From positions 1-21,233 of the forward strand of contig JACCSC010000292.1 of the NCBI GenBank assembly GCA_013813215.1: 21,233 bases of DNA, read 5' to 3'. Origin of the DNA: Geodermatophilaceae bacterium. Its GTDB lineage: Bacteria; Actinomycetota; Actinomycetes; Mycobacteriales; Geodermatophilaceae. The position numbers were made by a program, and so were the translations under genes. The notes under the pieces are model-generated. The model did not search any database. It was given only the letters and a program-made list of their open reading frames with translations, and was not told where the DNA came from. Every line of letters starts with the position of its first letter. The stretch's first letter is position 1. Positions 1-6,638 of the stretch are shown one piece after another.

Positions 1-82
1 TCGAACAGCCGGCCAGGATCAGCGCCGCCGCCACGGCGGCCACCAGGGCAGGTGCGCGACGGATCCAGTAGGTGTGCCTCAC
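1..82 (-). CDS. Lipoprotein, N-terminal part only (cut by window edge)
   Basis: Reading the complement from a GTG at 82 gives 27 residues that begin MRHTYWIRRAP, continue with an Ala/Val/Leu-rich hydrophobic stretch and end in the lipobox LAGC followed by Ser, so Cys26 is the expected lipidated residue. A GGAGG sits seven bases upstream of the GTG (complement of 90-94), which fixes the start. The two arginines at 8-9 form the positive n-region. The product should be exported and anchored on the outer face of the membrane. The mature domain lies outside the window, so no function can be given. Confidence 0.72.
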   Translation of the reverse strand, partial: MRHTYWIRRAPALVAAVAAALILAGCS

Positions 83-339
83 CGCGCTACCTCCGAGTGT
101 CGGTCCTGCGACAGTACGTCGAGGTCACGGCACGGCGTGGGGAGTTGTCCTTACGAAGTGCTCAAGGCAGGCCGAAACGCGCCCCCGCGCCGGGGTCACC
201 GCGCGACCACCCGACGTCGTCGCCGAATCGTCACCTTCGCGTGACTGGCTCGGTCCCGTTCCCCGGTGTCTGGACCTTCTCCCGACCGCCCGCCGGACCG
301 CAGGCTCGGCGGGCCATCACACCTGACCTGGAGGTCACC

Positions 340-837
340 ATGCAGCTCAGCAGAACCCGAACCGCGCTCGTCGGCCTGGCCGCCGTCGGCGTACTGGTCC
401 TCCCCGGCGCCGCCCAGGCCGGGGGCACCACCACCGACGGCGCGGCGTCGGCTCGCTGTGCCGTGCAGTTCCAGCACGCGCAGCGCACCGACATGACGTC
501 GTTCCGCGACTACGACGCCGAGCAGTTCCGCGCCGTCCACACCGAGGACTCGGTCAGCATCTTCCCAACCGGCGAACGGTTCGAGGGCATCGAGGAGATC
601 ATGGCCGCGCTGGACGCGCACTTCACCGACCAGCAGGCGCTGTGGTCCTGGACCGAGAGCAACCGTCGGGTGGACGGCTGCCGCTCGGCCTTCATCGAGT
701 ACGAGACGGTCTACGAGATCCCCGAGATCGGCTACTACTCCCAGGCGCACACCGTGGTCTCCTACGTCTACCAGGGCGGCCGGTGGCTGGCCGTGCTCGA
801 CCAGGGCACCCTGCTCGAGCTGCGCCTGCCGGAGTGA
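340..837 (+). CDS. Secreted NTF2/SnoaL-like domain protein
   Basis: This 165-residue protein starts at the ATG at 340, five bases after a GGAGG (330-334). The frame is open further upstream, but that part is Arg/Pro-rich and not protein-like. Residues 1-28 form a Sec signal peptide: MQLSRTRT, a hydrophobic core, then a probable AQA-GG cleavage site. The mature part resembles the cystatin-like NTF2/SnoaL fold: a helix with a DYDAEQFRAVHTEDSVSIFP pattern, a GxEEI turn, then strands ending VSYVYQGGRWLAVLDQGTL. Such domains are small ligand-binding or isomerase-like modules, and no catalytic set can be assigned. It converges on the DUF4352-like lipoprotein gene 37 bases downstream. The fold call is by pattern only. 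Confidence 0.78.
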   Translation: MQLSRTRTALVGLAAVGVLVLPGAAQAGGTTTDGAASARCAVQFQHAQRTDMTSFRDYDAEQFRAVHTEDSVSIFPTGERFEGIEEIMAALDAHFTDQQALWSWTESNRRVDGCRSAFIEYETVYEIPEIGYYSQAHTVVSYVYQGGRWLAVLDQGTLLELRLPE

Positions 838-842
838 CCCGC

Positions 843-861
843 ACCGCCGATCATCGGGGGT
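843..861. terminator. Possible bidirectional hairpin between convergent genes
   Basis: The 37-base gap between two convergent stops contains CCGATCATCGG (847-857), a perfect inverted repeat. It extends through one G/G mismatch by ACC/GGT on the outside. There is no U-tract, which is common for actinobacterial terminators. Position between convergent genes is the main support. Confidence 0.35.
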
Positions 862-874
862 CCGGCGCATCCGC

Positions 875-1474
875 TCAGGGGACGAGCCACACCCCGAGCA
901 CGCGGCCGGTCAGATCGAGGTAGGCGATCCGCCCCCCGGTCAGCGCCGGGTCGACGTCGAAGGCCACGACGCCGGTGACCGAGTCCCCCGCCGCCAGGTC
1001 CAGCACGCCCAGCGGCGGGTCGAAGCCGAACACGCCGGTGCTGCCCGTGCCGTACTGGATCCGCGTGCCCTCCGGGTAGCGGACCTCGAAGTCCAGCGGT
1101 GCGACCGGGAACGCGGAGTCCCCGATGTTGTCGATCGTCACCGTGGCCGCGAGGAAGGCGCCGCTGTCCGGTGGGTCGGAGAACTCGTCAGGCGGTGTCG
1201 TGCTGAGCGCGGCGGCGGAGACCGTGACGTCGGCCAGCGGAGCGCCGGTGGAATCGGTGACCGTACCGGTCTCGCCGAGGTCGAAGACCGCCGGTTCGGC
1301 TTCGGGCTCTCCCGTCGGCGGGCTCGACGGCGCGGTGGTCTCGCCCGCGGTCGCCGACGAGGGTCCCCCGGCCGGTACGCCGGACTGCGCGCCGCGTCCG
1401 GTGAGAACGGTGCTACAGCCGGTAACCATCAGGACCGCGAGCAGCCCGGCTATCACCGCCAGCGGGCCCCTCAT
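875..1474 (-). CDS. Lipoprotein with DUF4352-like domain
   Basis: A 199-residue protein is read from the ATG at 1474. Upstream codons in the same frame overlap coaE and are not protein-like. Residues 1-20 carry a lipoprotein signal, MRGPLAVIAGLLAVLMVTGC, with Cys20 as the lipidation site. A Gly/Ser/Thr/Pro-rich linker follows (about 21-70), then a beta-rich domain with the phrase FLAATVTIDNIGDSAFPV. This matches the immunoglobulin-like DUF4352 family ('free-standing' extracellular domains of Gram-positive lipoproteins). No enzymatic residues are visible. It lies 31 bases downstream of the coaE stop on the same strand and may be cotranscribed with it. Confidence 0.8.
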   Translation of the reverse strand: MRGPLAVIAGLLAVLMVTGCSTVLTGRGAQSGVPAGGPSSATAGETTAPSSPPTGEPEAEPAVFDLGETGTVTDSTGAPLADVTVSAAALSTTPPDEFSDPPDSGAFLAATVTIDNIGDSAFPVAPLDFEVRYPEGTRIQYGTGSTGVFGFDPPLGVLDLAAGDSVTGVVAFDVDPALTGGRIAYLDLTGRVLGVWLVP

Positions 1475-1505
1475 GGTCACCCTCCGCTCATGTCTCAAGC
1501 GGATG

Positions 1506-2138
1506 CTACCCAGGCTTGTCCCCTTCATGGGGGGGTCGGCCGTCCCGCGTCGGCCGGCCGAGCCGCTGCGTCCAGAGCGCGTCGACCTGGGCCTGCAGCT
1601 GCGCCAGCGTCCCGGAGTTGTCCAGAACCACGTCGGCCACCGCCCGCCGCTGCTCGTCGGTGGCCTGCGCGGCCATCCGCGACCGGGCCTGCTCCGCGGA
1701 CATACCGCGGGTCTCGCGCAGCCGGCGGACCCGGACCTCCGGGTCGGCCAGGACGACGACCACGACGTCGTACGCCGGAGCCAGCCCGTTCTCCACCAGC
1801 AGCGGGACATCGTGCACGACGACCCGACCGGGTGGAACGGCGGCGGCCAGCTCGGCGCTGCGGGCGGCGACCAGGGGGTGGACGATCGCGTTCAGCCGGC
1901 TGCGGGCCGCCTCGTCGGCGAAGACCACCTCCCCCAGCGCCCCCCGGTCCAGGCCGCCATCGCGGTCCAGCAGGTCGGTACCGAAGGCCTCGACGATGGC
2001 GGCGAGACCGGGGCTGCCGGGGGCCACCACGTCGCGGGCCACCGCGTCGGCGTCGATCACGACGGCGCCGTGCTCGGCGAGCCGGGCCGCGACCGCGCTC
2101 TTACCGGCGCCGATCCCGCCGGTCAGCCCGACCCGCAC
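1506..2138 (-). CDS. coaE: Dephospho-CoA kinase
   Basis: CoaE phosphorylates the ribose 3'-OH of dephospho-CoA with ATP, the last step of coenzyme A synthesis in the cytoplasm. The protein opens with MRVGLTGGIGAGKS, the P-loop (GGIGAGKS), followed by VVIDADAVARDVV and HPLVAARSAEL, all standard CoaE landmarks. The length of 210 residues is normal for the single-domain form. Two in-frame GTG codons compete as starts. The one at 2144 abuts the GGAG with no spacer, while the one at 2138 has a normal spacer of six bases, so I chose 2138. The C-terminus ends with the regular helix DALWTQRLGR and a short polar tail. Proximity to rpsA is common in actinobacteria, here with a lipoprotein gene and a small ORF between. 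Confidence 0.95.
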   Translation of the reverse strand: MRVGLTGGIGAGKSAVAARLAEHGAVVIDADAVARDVVAPGSPGLAAIVEAFGTDLLDRDGGLDRGALGEVVFADEAARSRLNAIVHPLVAARSAELAAAVPPGRVVVHDVPLLVENGLAPAYDVVVVVLADPEVRVRRLRETRGMSAEQARSRMAAQATDEQRRAVADVVLDNSGTLAQLQAQVDALWTQRLGRPTRDGRPPHEGDKPG

Positions 2139-2196
2139 ACCCACCTCCGTCGAGCGGTCCCCGGCGCGCCTGCCGACGTGTCACCGGTGAGGACCC

Positions 2197-2202
2197 TACG
2201 GT
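2197..2202 (+). promoter_or_regulatory. Possible -10 element for the small ORF at 2245
   Basis: TACGGT fits the actinobacterial TANNNT -10 pattern and lies 43 bases before the ATG of the small ORF, in the gap divergent from coaE. No clear -35 is seen, so this is weak. Confidence 0.25.
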
Positions 2203-2244
2203 GTGTGCTCGGCGGCTGAGCCGACGACGAAGGGTGGCGCCCAG

Positions 2245-2466
2245 ATGGCCAGACACGCCCGTCCGGTGCAGCCCGCCGGCCGGCACCGGCTGCGCAACCC
2301 CGGCCTGCTGCACTGCCGTCAGCTGCCTGGCATCGCGTCGAGGCTCGGTACGACGCGCCTGCGCTGGCTGCAGCGCCGCCCGTTCGGCGGCCGGCACTCG
2401 TGGGCCTGGCTCACGCACAGCGGCGGCCAGCCGCGCACCGCCTTTGCGCTGATCCTCAGCCTGTAG
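2245..2466 (+). CDS. Small Arg-rich hypothetical protein
   Basis: This 73-residue ORF starts MARHARPVQPAGRHRLRNPG and ends FALILSL. Almost every third codon position is G or C, as in the verified genes around it, which is the main reason to think it is translated. It is basic, with many Arg, His and Trp, and has no transmembrane segment or known motif that I recognise. Its ribosome binding site is weak (GGGTGG about eight bases upstream). Its last 11 bases overlap the end of the convergent lipoprotein gene. It could be a spurious ORF in a GC-rich spacer. No function is proposed. Confidence 0.45.
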   Translation: MARHARPVQPAGRHRLRNPGLLHCRQLPGIASRLGTTRLRWLQRRPFGGRHSWAWLTHSGGQPRTAFALILSL

Positions 2467-3073
2467 CGGCCTGCGCCCGCAGCGCCTCGGCCACGGCGAC
2501 CAGCCGGGCCACGGTCTGGCCATCGGGTACGACGGCGCGCAGCAGGGTCAGCGAGTAGGTCAGCGTGCCCTCGGCGAGGACCAGCGTGGTGGCGCTCACC
2601 CCGGTCAGGGCGACCGCGGCCAGCTCGCCGACGCTGGCCGCCGCGACCCGGTCCCCGGCAGTCTGCCGGTCGGCAGTGGTCACGACGACGCGGTCCGCGG
2701 CCGCCGCCGGATCGCTGTAGGACGCCAGCGAGATCTCCAGCAGCGCCGGCTGCGCCGCGCCGTCCTGGCCGGTGACGACGCCGAACCCGCAGGTGATCCG
2801 GTCGGTCCGGCCGATGTCGGGGATCGGCTGGCCGCGAACGTAGCTGACCGACCCTGGCAGGCCCGTACCCAGCGCCGCGTCGAGTTCGGTCAGCGGCAGC
2901 ATCGCTGCGCAGCTGTCCGGCAGAACGAGTGGCGGCGGGGCGGAGGAGCTGGGCGCCGCCGACGTGGTTCCCGACCCGGTCGTACTCAAGGCCGGACCGG
3001 TCGTCGGCGTACCGCCGTCGTCCGAACCCGACGTGCACCCGGCGAGCAGGGCCAGCGCCAACGCGCCGGCCAC
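2456..3073 (-). CDS. Probable lipoprotein, DUF3558-like; start uncertain
   Basis: Downstream of rpsA on the same strand is a frame coding for a hydrophobic segment that ends in the lipobox LAGC, then a Ser/Thr/Gly/Pro-rich linker and a domain beginning LPDSCAAMLPLTELDAALG. It has a second Cys in DRITCGFGV, the two-cysteine layout of actinobacterial DUF3558 lipoproteins. The start is a problem. The only ATG/GTG/TTG after the rpsA stop is the GTG at 3073, which gives a signal peptide without positive n-region residues. A CTG at 3118 would overlap the rpsA stop (CTGA) and restore an Arg before the hydrophobic core. The coordinates given use 3073 (205 residues). Extracellular role unknown. Confidence 0.72.
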   Translation of the reverse strand: MAGALALALLAGCTSGSDDGGTPTTGPALSTTGSGTTSAAPSSSAPPPLVLPDSCAAMLPLTELDAALGTGLPGSVSYVRGQPIPDIGRTDRITCGFGVVTGQDGAAQPALLEISLASYSDPAAAADRVVVTTADRQTAGDRVAAASVGELAAVALTGVSATTLVLAEGTLTYSLTLLRAVVPDGQTVARLVAVAEALRAQAATG

Positions 3074-3114
3074 TGCCGCCGGATACCTCGATGCTGGCCC
3101 TGAGCCGGCCAGGG

Positions 3115-4578
3115 TCAGCGCGAGGTGCCCGACCCGCCGGCCAGCTTCTCGCGCAGCGCGGCCAGGGCCTCGTCGGTGGCCAGCGTCCCGGCATCGGGCG
3201 TCGGCGAGGTGTAGCTGGACGGACCAGCGGCCTCGGCCTCGGCCGCCTGGGCCGAGACGATCTGCTTCTGGTGCGCCTCGAAGCGGCCCTGCGCCTCGGC
3301 GTACTGACGCTCCCATTCCTCACGCTGCTTCTCGTAGCCAGGCAGCCAGTCGTTGGTCTCCGGGTCGAAGCCCTCGGGGTAGATGTACTCGCCCTGGTCG
3401 TTGTAGGTCGCGTCCATCCCGTACGCCGCCGGGTCAAAGGACGCCGCGTCGCCGACAGTGCCCTCGTTGGCCTGCTTGAGCGACAGGCTGATCCGGCGCC
3501 GCTCCAGGTCGATGTCGATGACCTTGACCATGATCTCGTCGCCGACGTTGACCACCTGCTCGGGGATCTCCACGTGCCGCTCGGCCAACTCGGAGATGTG
3601 CACCAGACCCTCGATGCCCTCCTCGACACGCACGAACGCGCCGAAGGGCACCAGCTTGGTAACCCGGCCCGGGACGACCTGGCCGAGCTGGTGGGTCCGG
3701 GCGAACTGCCGCCACGGGTCCTCTTGCGTCGCCTTCAGCGACAGCGAGACCCGCTCGCGGTCCAGGTCGACGTCGAGCACCTCGACGGTGACGTCCTGGC
3801 CAACCTCGACGACCTCCGACGGGTGGTCGATGTGCTTCCAGGACAGCTCCGAGACGTGCACCAGGCCGTCGACCCCGCCGAGGTCGACGAAGGCACCGAA
3901 GTTCACGATGCTGGAGACCACACCGGAGCGGACCTGGCCCTTGGCCAGCTTGTTCAGGAACTCGCTGCGCACCTCGGACTGGGTCTGCTCCAGCCACTGC
4001 CGGCGCGACAGGACTACGTTGTTTCGGTTCTTGTCCAGCTCGATGATCTTCGCCTCGAGCCGCTGCCCCACGTAGGGCTGGAGGTCGCGGACCCGCCGCA
4101 TCTCCACCAGCGACGCGGGCAGGAAGCCACGCAGGCCGATGTCGAGGATCAGGCCGCCCTTGACGACCTCGATGACCACGCCCTCGACGACCTGGTCCTC
4201 CTCCTTGAGCCGCTCGATCGTGCCCCACGCCCGCTCGTACTGCGCGCGCTTCTTGGACAGGATCAGGCGCCCCTCCTTGTCCTCCTTCTGCAGGACCAGG
4301 GCCTCGACCTCGTCACCGACGGAGACGACCTCGCTGGGGTCCACGTCGTGCTTGATCGACAGCTCGCGGGAGGGGATCACCCCCTCGGTCTTGTAGCCGA
4401 TGTCCAGCAGGACCTCGTCCCGGTCGACCTTGACGATGGTGCCGGCGACGATGTCGCCGTCGTTGAAGTACTTGATCGTCGCGTCGATGGCGGCCATGAA
4501 GTCTTCGGCGGTGCCGATGTCGTTCACGGCGACTTGCGGCGTGCTGTGCTCGGGACGGGCCTCGGTGATGGACGTCAT
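3115..4578 (-). CDS. rpsA: 30S ribosomal protein S1
   Basis: S1 binds mRNA near the ribosome binding site and helps load it onto the 30S subunit. The 487-residue protein begins MTSITEARPEHS. The longer upstream frame is not protein-like. It contains four S1 (OB-fold) repeats at about 38-109, 127-192, 214-283 and 299-368. The last two are the most typical, with phrases such as NFGAFVDLGGVDGLVHVSEL and PFGAFVRVEEGIEGLVHISEL. The four-repeat form with a charged disordered tail (about 375-487) is usual for actinobacteria, unlike the six repeats of E. coli. A GGAG lies about 11 bases before the ATG. The upstream gap to the divergent methyltransferase gene is about 226 bases. Confidence 0.97.
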   Translation of the reverse strand: MTSITEARPEHSTPQVAVNDIGTAEDFMAAIDATIKYFNDGDIVAGTIVKVDRDEVLLDIGYKTEGVIPSRELSIKHDVDPSEVVSVGDEVEALVLQKEDKEGRLILSKKRAQYERAWGTIERLKEEDQVVEGVVIEVVKGGLILDIGLRGFLPASLVEMRRVRDLQPYVGQRLEAKIIELDKNRNNVVLSRRQWLEQTQSEVRSEFLNKLAKGQVRSGVVSSIVNFGAFVDLGGVDGLVHVSELSWKHIDHPSEVVEVGQDVTVEVLDVDLDRERVSLSLKATQEDPWRQFARTHQLGQVVPGRVTKLVPFGAFVRVEEGIEGLVHISELAERHVEIPEQVVNVGDEIMVKVIDIDLERRRISLSLKQANEGTVGDAASFDPAAYGMDATYNDQGEYIYPEGFDPETNDWLPGYEKQREEWERQYAEAQGRFEAHQKQIVSAQAAEAEAAGPSSYTSPTPDAGTLATDEALAALREKLAGGSGTSR

Positions 4579-4804
4579 GTGGTGGGGTGCTCCGGATGGA
4601 TGGCTGCTGGTCGGCGCGCAGCAGGCCTCCGTCCGACAATGACTGAGGCGAGCGAGATCGCAGCCAGCAACAGACTTGTAGTACGAGCGCGGCCTGCTCC
4701 CTGTCGAGGACGCGCAGACCCGCAGCGCGTCGGCCATCGTACGTCGCGGCGCCGCCGCGGGGCAATCGCCCCCCCGCCGCTGGCCGGGCCGCAGACTGGG
4801 CAAC

Positions 4805-5626
4805 GTGGACGAGCCGCAGGAGGTCCGGCCCTCGGGCGTGGGCTACCGCCCCGCCGGGCCGGCCGAGACGGTGCGGGCCAACCGGCGCTGGTGGGACGCC
4901 GACGCCGACGCCTACCTCGCCACGCACCTGGTCGACATCGGCGAGGCGGACTTCCTGTGGTGCCCGGAAGGGCTTACCGAGGACGAGGCCGGCCTGCTCG
5001 GTCCGGTTCGCGGCCGCCGCATCCTGGAGGTCGGCTGCGGCTCGGCGCCGTGCGCCCGGTGGCTGCGGACCCGCGGGGCGGAGGTCGTCGGCCTGGACCT
5101 GTCCGGCGGCATGCTGCGGCACGCGGTGGCGACCGGACGGCGTACCGGCATCGAGATCCCCCTCATCCTGGCCGACGCGTGCGCCATCCCGTTGGCCGAC
5201 CAGTCGGTCGAGCTGGCCTGCTCCGCGTTCGGTGCCGTCGTCTTCGTGGCCGACTCCGCGCAGATCATGCGCGAGGTGGCCCGGGTGCTCCGGCCGGGCG
5301 GACGCTGGGTCTTCGCGGTGACGCACCCGATGCGCTGGGCGTTCCCGGACGACCCGGGTCCCGGCGGGTTGACCGTGGATCGGTCCTACTTCGACCGGAC
5401 GCCGTACGTCGAGTTCGACGACTCCGGTACGCCGACGTACGCCGAGCACCACCGCACGATGGGCGATCGGGCGCGCGAGATCGTGGCCGCGGGACTGGAA
5501 CTTCGCGACGTCGTCGAACCCGAGTGGAGCCCGGGCCGGACCCGGGAGTGGGGCCAGTGGAGTCCGCTCCGCGGGGCGCTGATGCCGGGCACGGCGATCT
5601 TCGTCTGTGACAAGCCACCCAGGTAG
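4805..5626 (+). CDS. Class I SAM-dependent methyltransferase
   Basis: A 273-residue cytoplasmic enzyme. Motif I is RILEVGCGSAPCARWL at about 73-87 (GxGxG-type SAM loop). The acidic residue at the end of strand 2 is in VVGLDLSGGM (Asp98), and the post-motif strand and helix appear as VARVLRPGGRWVFAVTHP. This is the Methyltransf_11 pattern. Trp/Tyr-rich N- and C-terminal parts probably shape the acceptor site, and the acceptor substrate cannot be deduced. The start is a GTG at 4805 with no ribosome binding site. CAGACT (4792-4797) lies seven bases before it, so a leaderless transcript is likely. It is divergent from rpsA. Such genes beside rpsA in actinobacteria are usually annotated only as methyltransferase. 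Confidence 0.88.
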   Translation: MDEPQEVRPSGVGYRPAGPAETVRANRRWWDADADAYLATHLVDIGEADFLWCPEGLTEDEAGLLGPVRGRRILEVGCGSAPCARWLRTRGAEVVGLDLSGGMLRHAVATGRRTGIEIPLILADACAIPLADQSVELACSAFGAVVFVADSAQIMREVARVLRPGGRWVFAVTHPMRWAFPDDPGPGGLTVDRSYFDRTPYVEFDDSGTPTYAEHHRTMGDRAREIVAAGLELRDVVEPEWSPGRTREWGQWSPLRGALMPGTAIFVCDKPPR

Positions 5627-5659
5627 CCGCTGGCGGCGTCGACCGGGTCGCCGGAGATC

Positions 5660-5665
5660 TACTCT
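5660..5665 (+). promoter_or_regulatory. -10 element for a leaderless start at 5673
   Basis: TACTCT matches TANNNT and lies exactly seven bases before the ATG at 5673, which would put the transcript start at the A of the start codon. No ribosome binding site is found at proper spacing. No good -35 is visible. Confidence 0.45.
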
Positions 5666-5672
5666 CGCGGGC

Positions 5673-6248
5673 ATGGGCACGGTCTTCGACGGGATCGACG
5701 AGAAGCTGAGGCGCTGGATCGAGCACCAGCCGATGTTCGTGGTGGCCACCGCGCCCTTGGCCGCCGACGGCCTCATGAACTGCTCGCCCAAGGGCAGCCG
5801 CGGCACCTTCCGGGTGCTCGACGAGCGGCGGTTCGGCTACCTCGACCTGACCGGCAGCGGCGTGGAGACGCTGGCCCATCTGCGTGAGAACGGCCGGATC
5901 GTGGTCATGTTCTGCGCCTTCGAGGGCCGGCCGCGGATCGTGCGCCTGCACGGTCGGGGATACGCCGTCCTACCCGGCGACTCACGCTTCGACGACCTGC
6001 TCCCCCGTTTCTCCGAGCACCCGGGCGTGCGGTCCATCGTCGTGGTCGACGTGACCCGGGTGGCCGACTCCTGCGGATTCGGCGTACCGCGGCTGGACTA
6101 CGTCGCGGACCGAGACGTCCTCAACCTGTCCCGGGCCAAGAAGGGTGAACCGGCGATGGCGGCGTACCGCGACAAGCACAACGCGCACAGCCTCGACGGC
6201 CTGCCCGGTCTCACCGACTGGCCCACGGCGGTGTCCCCCAGCGGTTAG
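5673..6248 (+). CDS. Pyridoxamine 5'-phosphate oxidase-fold flavin-binding protein
   Basis: A 191-residue protein whose N-terminal part, DEKLRRWIEHQPMFVVATA, followed by LMNCSPKGSRGTFRVLDERR and an HLRENGRIVVMFCAF strand, is typical of the FMN-binding split-barrel (PNPOx-like) family. Members bind FMN or F420 and act as oxidoreductases of mostly unknown substrate; the vitamin B6 function should not be assumed. The ATG at 5673 was chosen because the preceding in-frame residues are Arg-rich and a -10 element sits seven bases upstream. The gene follows the methyltransferase gene by 46 bases on the same strand but appears to have its own promoter. Confidence 0.85.
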   Translation: MGTVFDGIDEKLRRWIEHQPMFVVATAPLAADGLMNCSPKGSRGTFRVLDERRFGYLDLTGSGVETLAHLRENGRIVVMFCAFEGRPRIVRLHGRGYAVLPGDSRFDDLLPRFSEHPGVRSIVVVDVTRVADSCGFGVPRLDYVADRDVLNLSRAKKGEPAMAAYRDKHNAHSLDGLPGLTDWPTAVSPSG

Positions 6249-6251
6249 GTT
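6246..6251 (+). promoter_or_regulatory. Possible -10 element for the small acidic protein gene
   Basis: TAGGTT fits TANNNT, overlaps the stop of the preceding gene, and would give a leader of about 29 bases that contains the GGAGGAGG ribosome binding site of the ORF at 6287. Confidence 0.3.
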
Positions 6252-6286
6252 GACCGGCGGACAGACCGTCGACCGGAGGAGGCGTC

Positions 6287-6505
6287 ATGAGTGGTCCCGA
6301 CGAGCCCGGCGGCGAGGTACCGGCGGACACCCCGGACCGGCCCGAATGGAGTGCCGACACCGTCGAGGACGCCGTCGACGTCGCAGCGGAGGGCTCGCAG
6401 CATGGCGGCGCGCAGCGCTCCCCCGAGGACGCCCACCCGCACGAGGCGCCCGTGGAGCAGGTCCGCAACGACCCTTCGATGGCCGCCGACGACGCGGACA
6501 GCTGA
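6287..6505 (+). CDS. Small acidic hypothetical protein
   Basis: This 72-residue protein begins MSGPDEPGGEVPADTPDRPE and is rich in Asp, Glu, Pro, Ala and His with almost no hydrophobic core, so it is probably disordered. A strong GGAGGAGG ribosome binding site (6275-6282) precedes the ATG by four bases, and third codon positions are G/C-rich, so translation is likely. No motif is recognised. It is the last gene before the catabolic block and is separated from the KPCC gene by 133 bases. Function unknown. Confidence 0.6.
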   Translation: MSGPDEPGGEVPADTPDRPEWSADTVEDAVDVAAEGSQHGGAQRSPEDAHPHEAPVEQVRNDPSMAADDADS

Positions 6506-6638
6506 CCGACGTACGCCGAGGCGCCGCGGTCCGGGTAGGGCCAGGCCACCGGGTCGCTTCGTCCCGTCGTGACGTGCCCGCCTCCCCACCTGCGGCCGAT
6601 CCTGGGACCACAGAGTCCGGCTGGAGGGAGTTCTCCCG

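Noticed and set aside
83..339. Extra coding sequence or operator in the gap upstream of the secreted NTF2-like gene
   Set aside because: About 250 bases hold frames with Arg/Pro-rich, non-protein-like translations and only short GC-rich inverted repeats. TACTGT on the minus strand (111-116) could be a -10 for the lipoprotein gene but lacks a -35.
2929..5610. An 893-codon open frame on the plus strand opposite rpsA
   Set aside because: It is antisense to rpsA, and in its second part runs in another frame through the methyltransferase gene. The composition (long Leu/Asp/Val then Arg/Gly runs) is a GC-rich shadow.
6623..6638. GGGAG-TT-CTCCC as a ribosome-binding-site sequestering hairpin before KPCC
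   Set aside because: A two-base loop is too tight for a stable hairpin, and the sequence is explained by the strong ribosome binding site itself.
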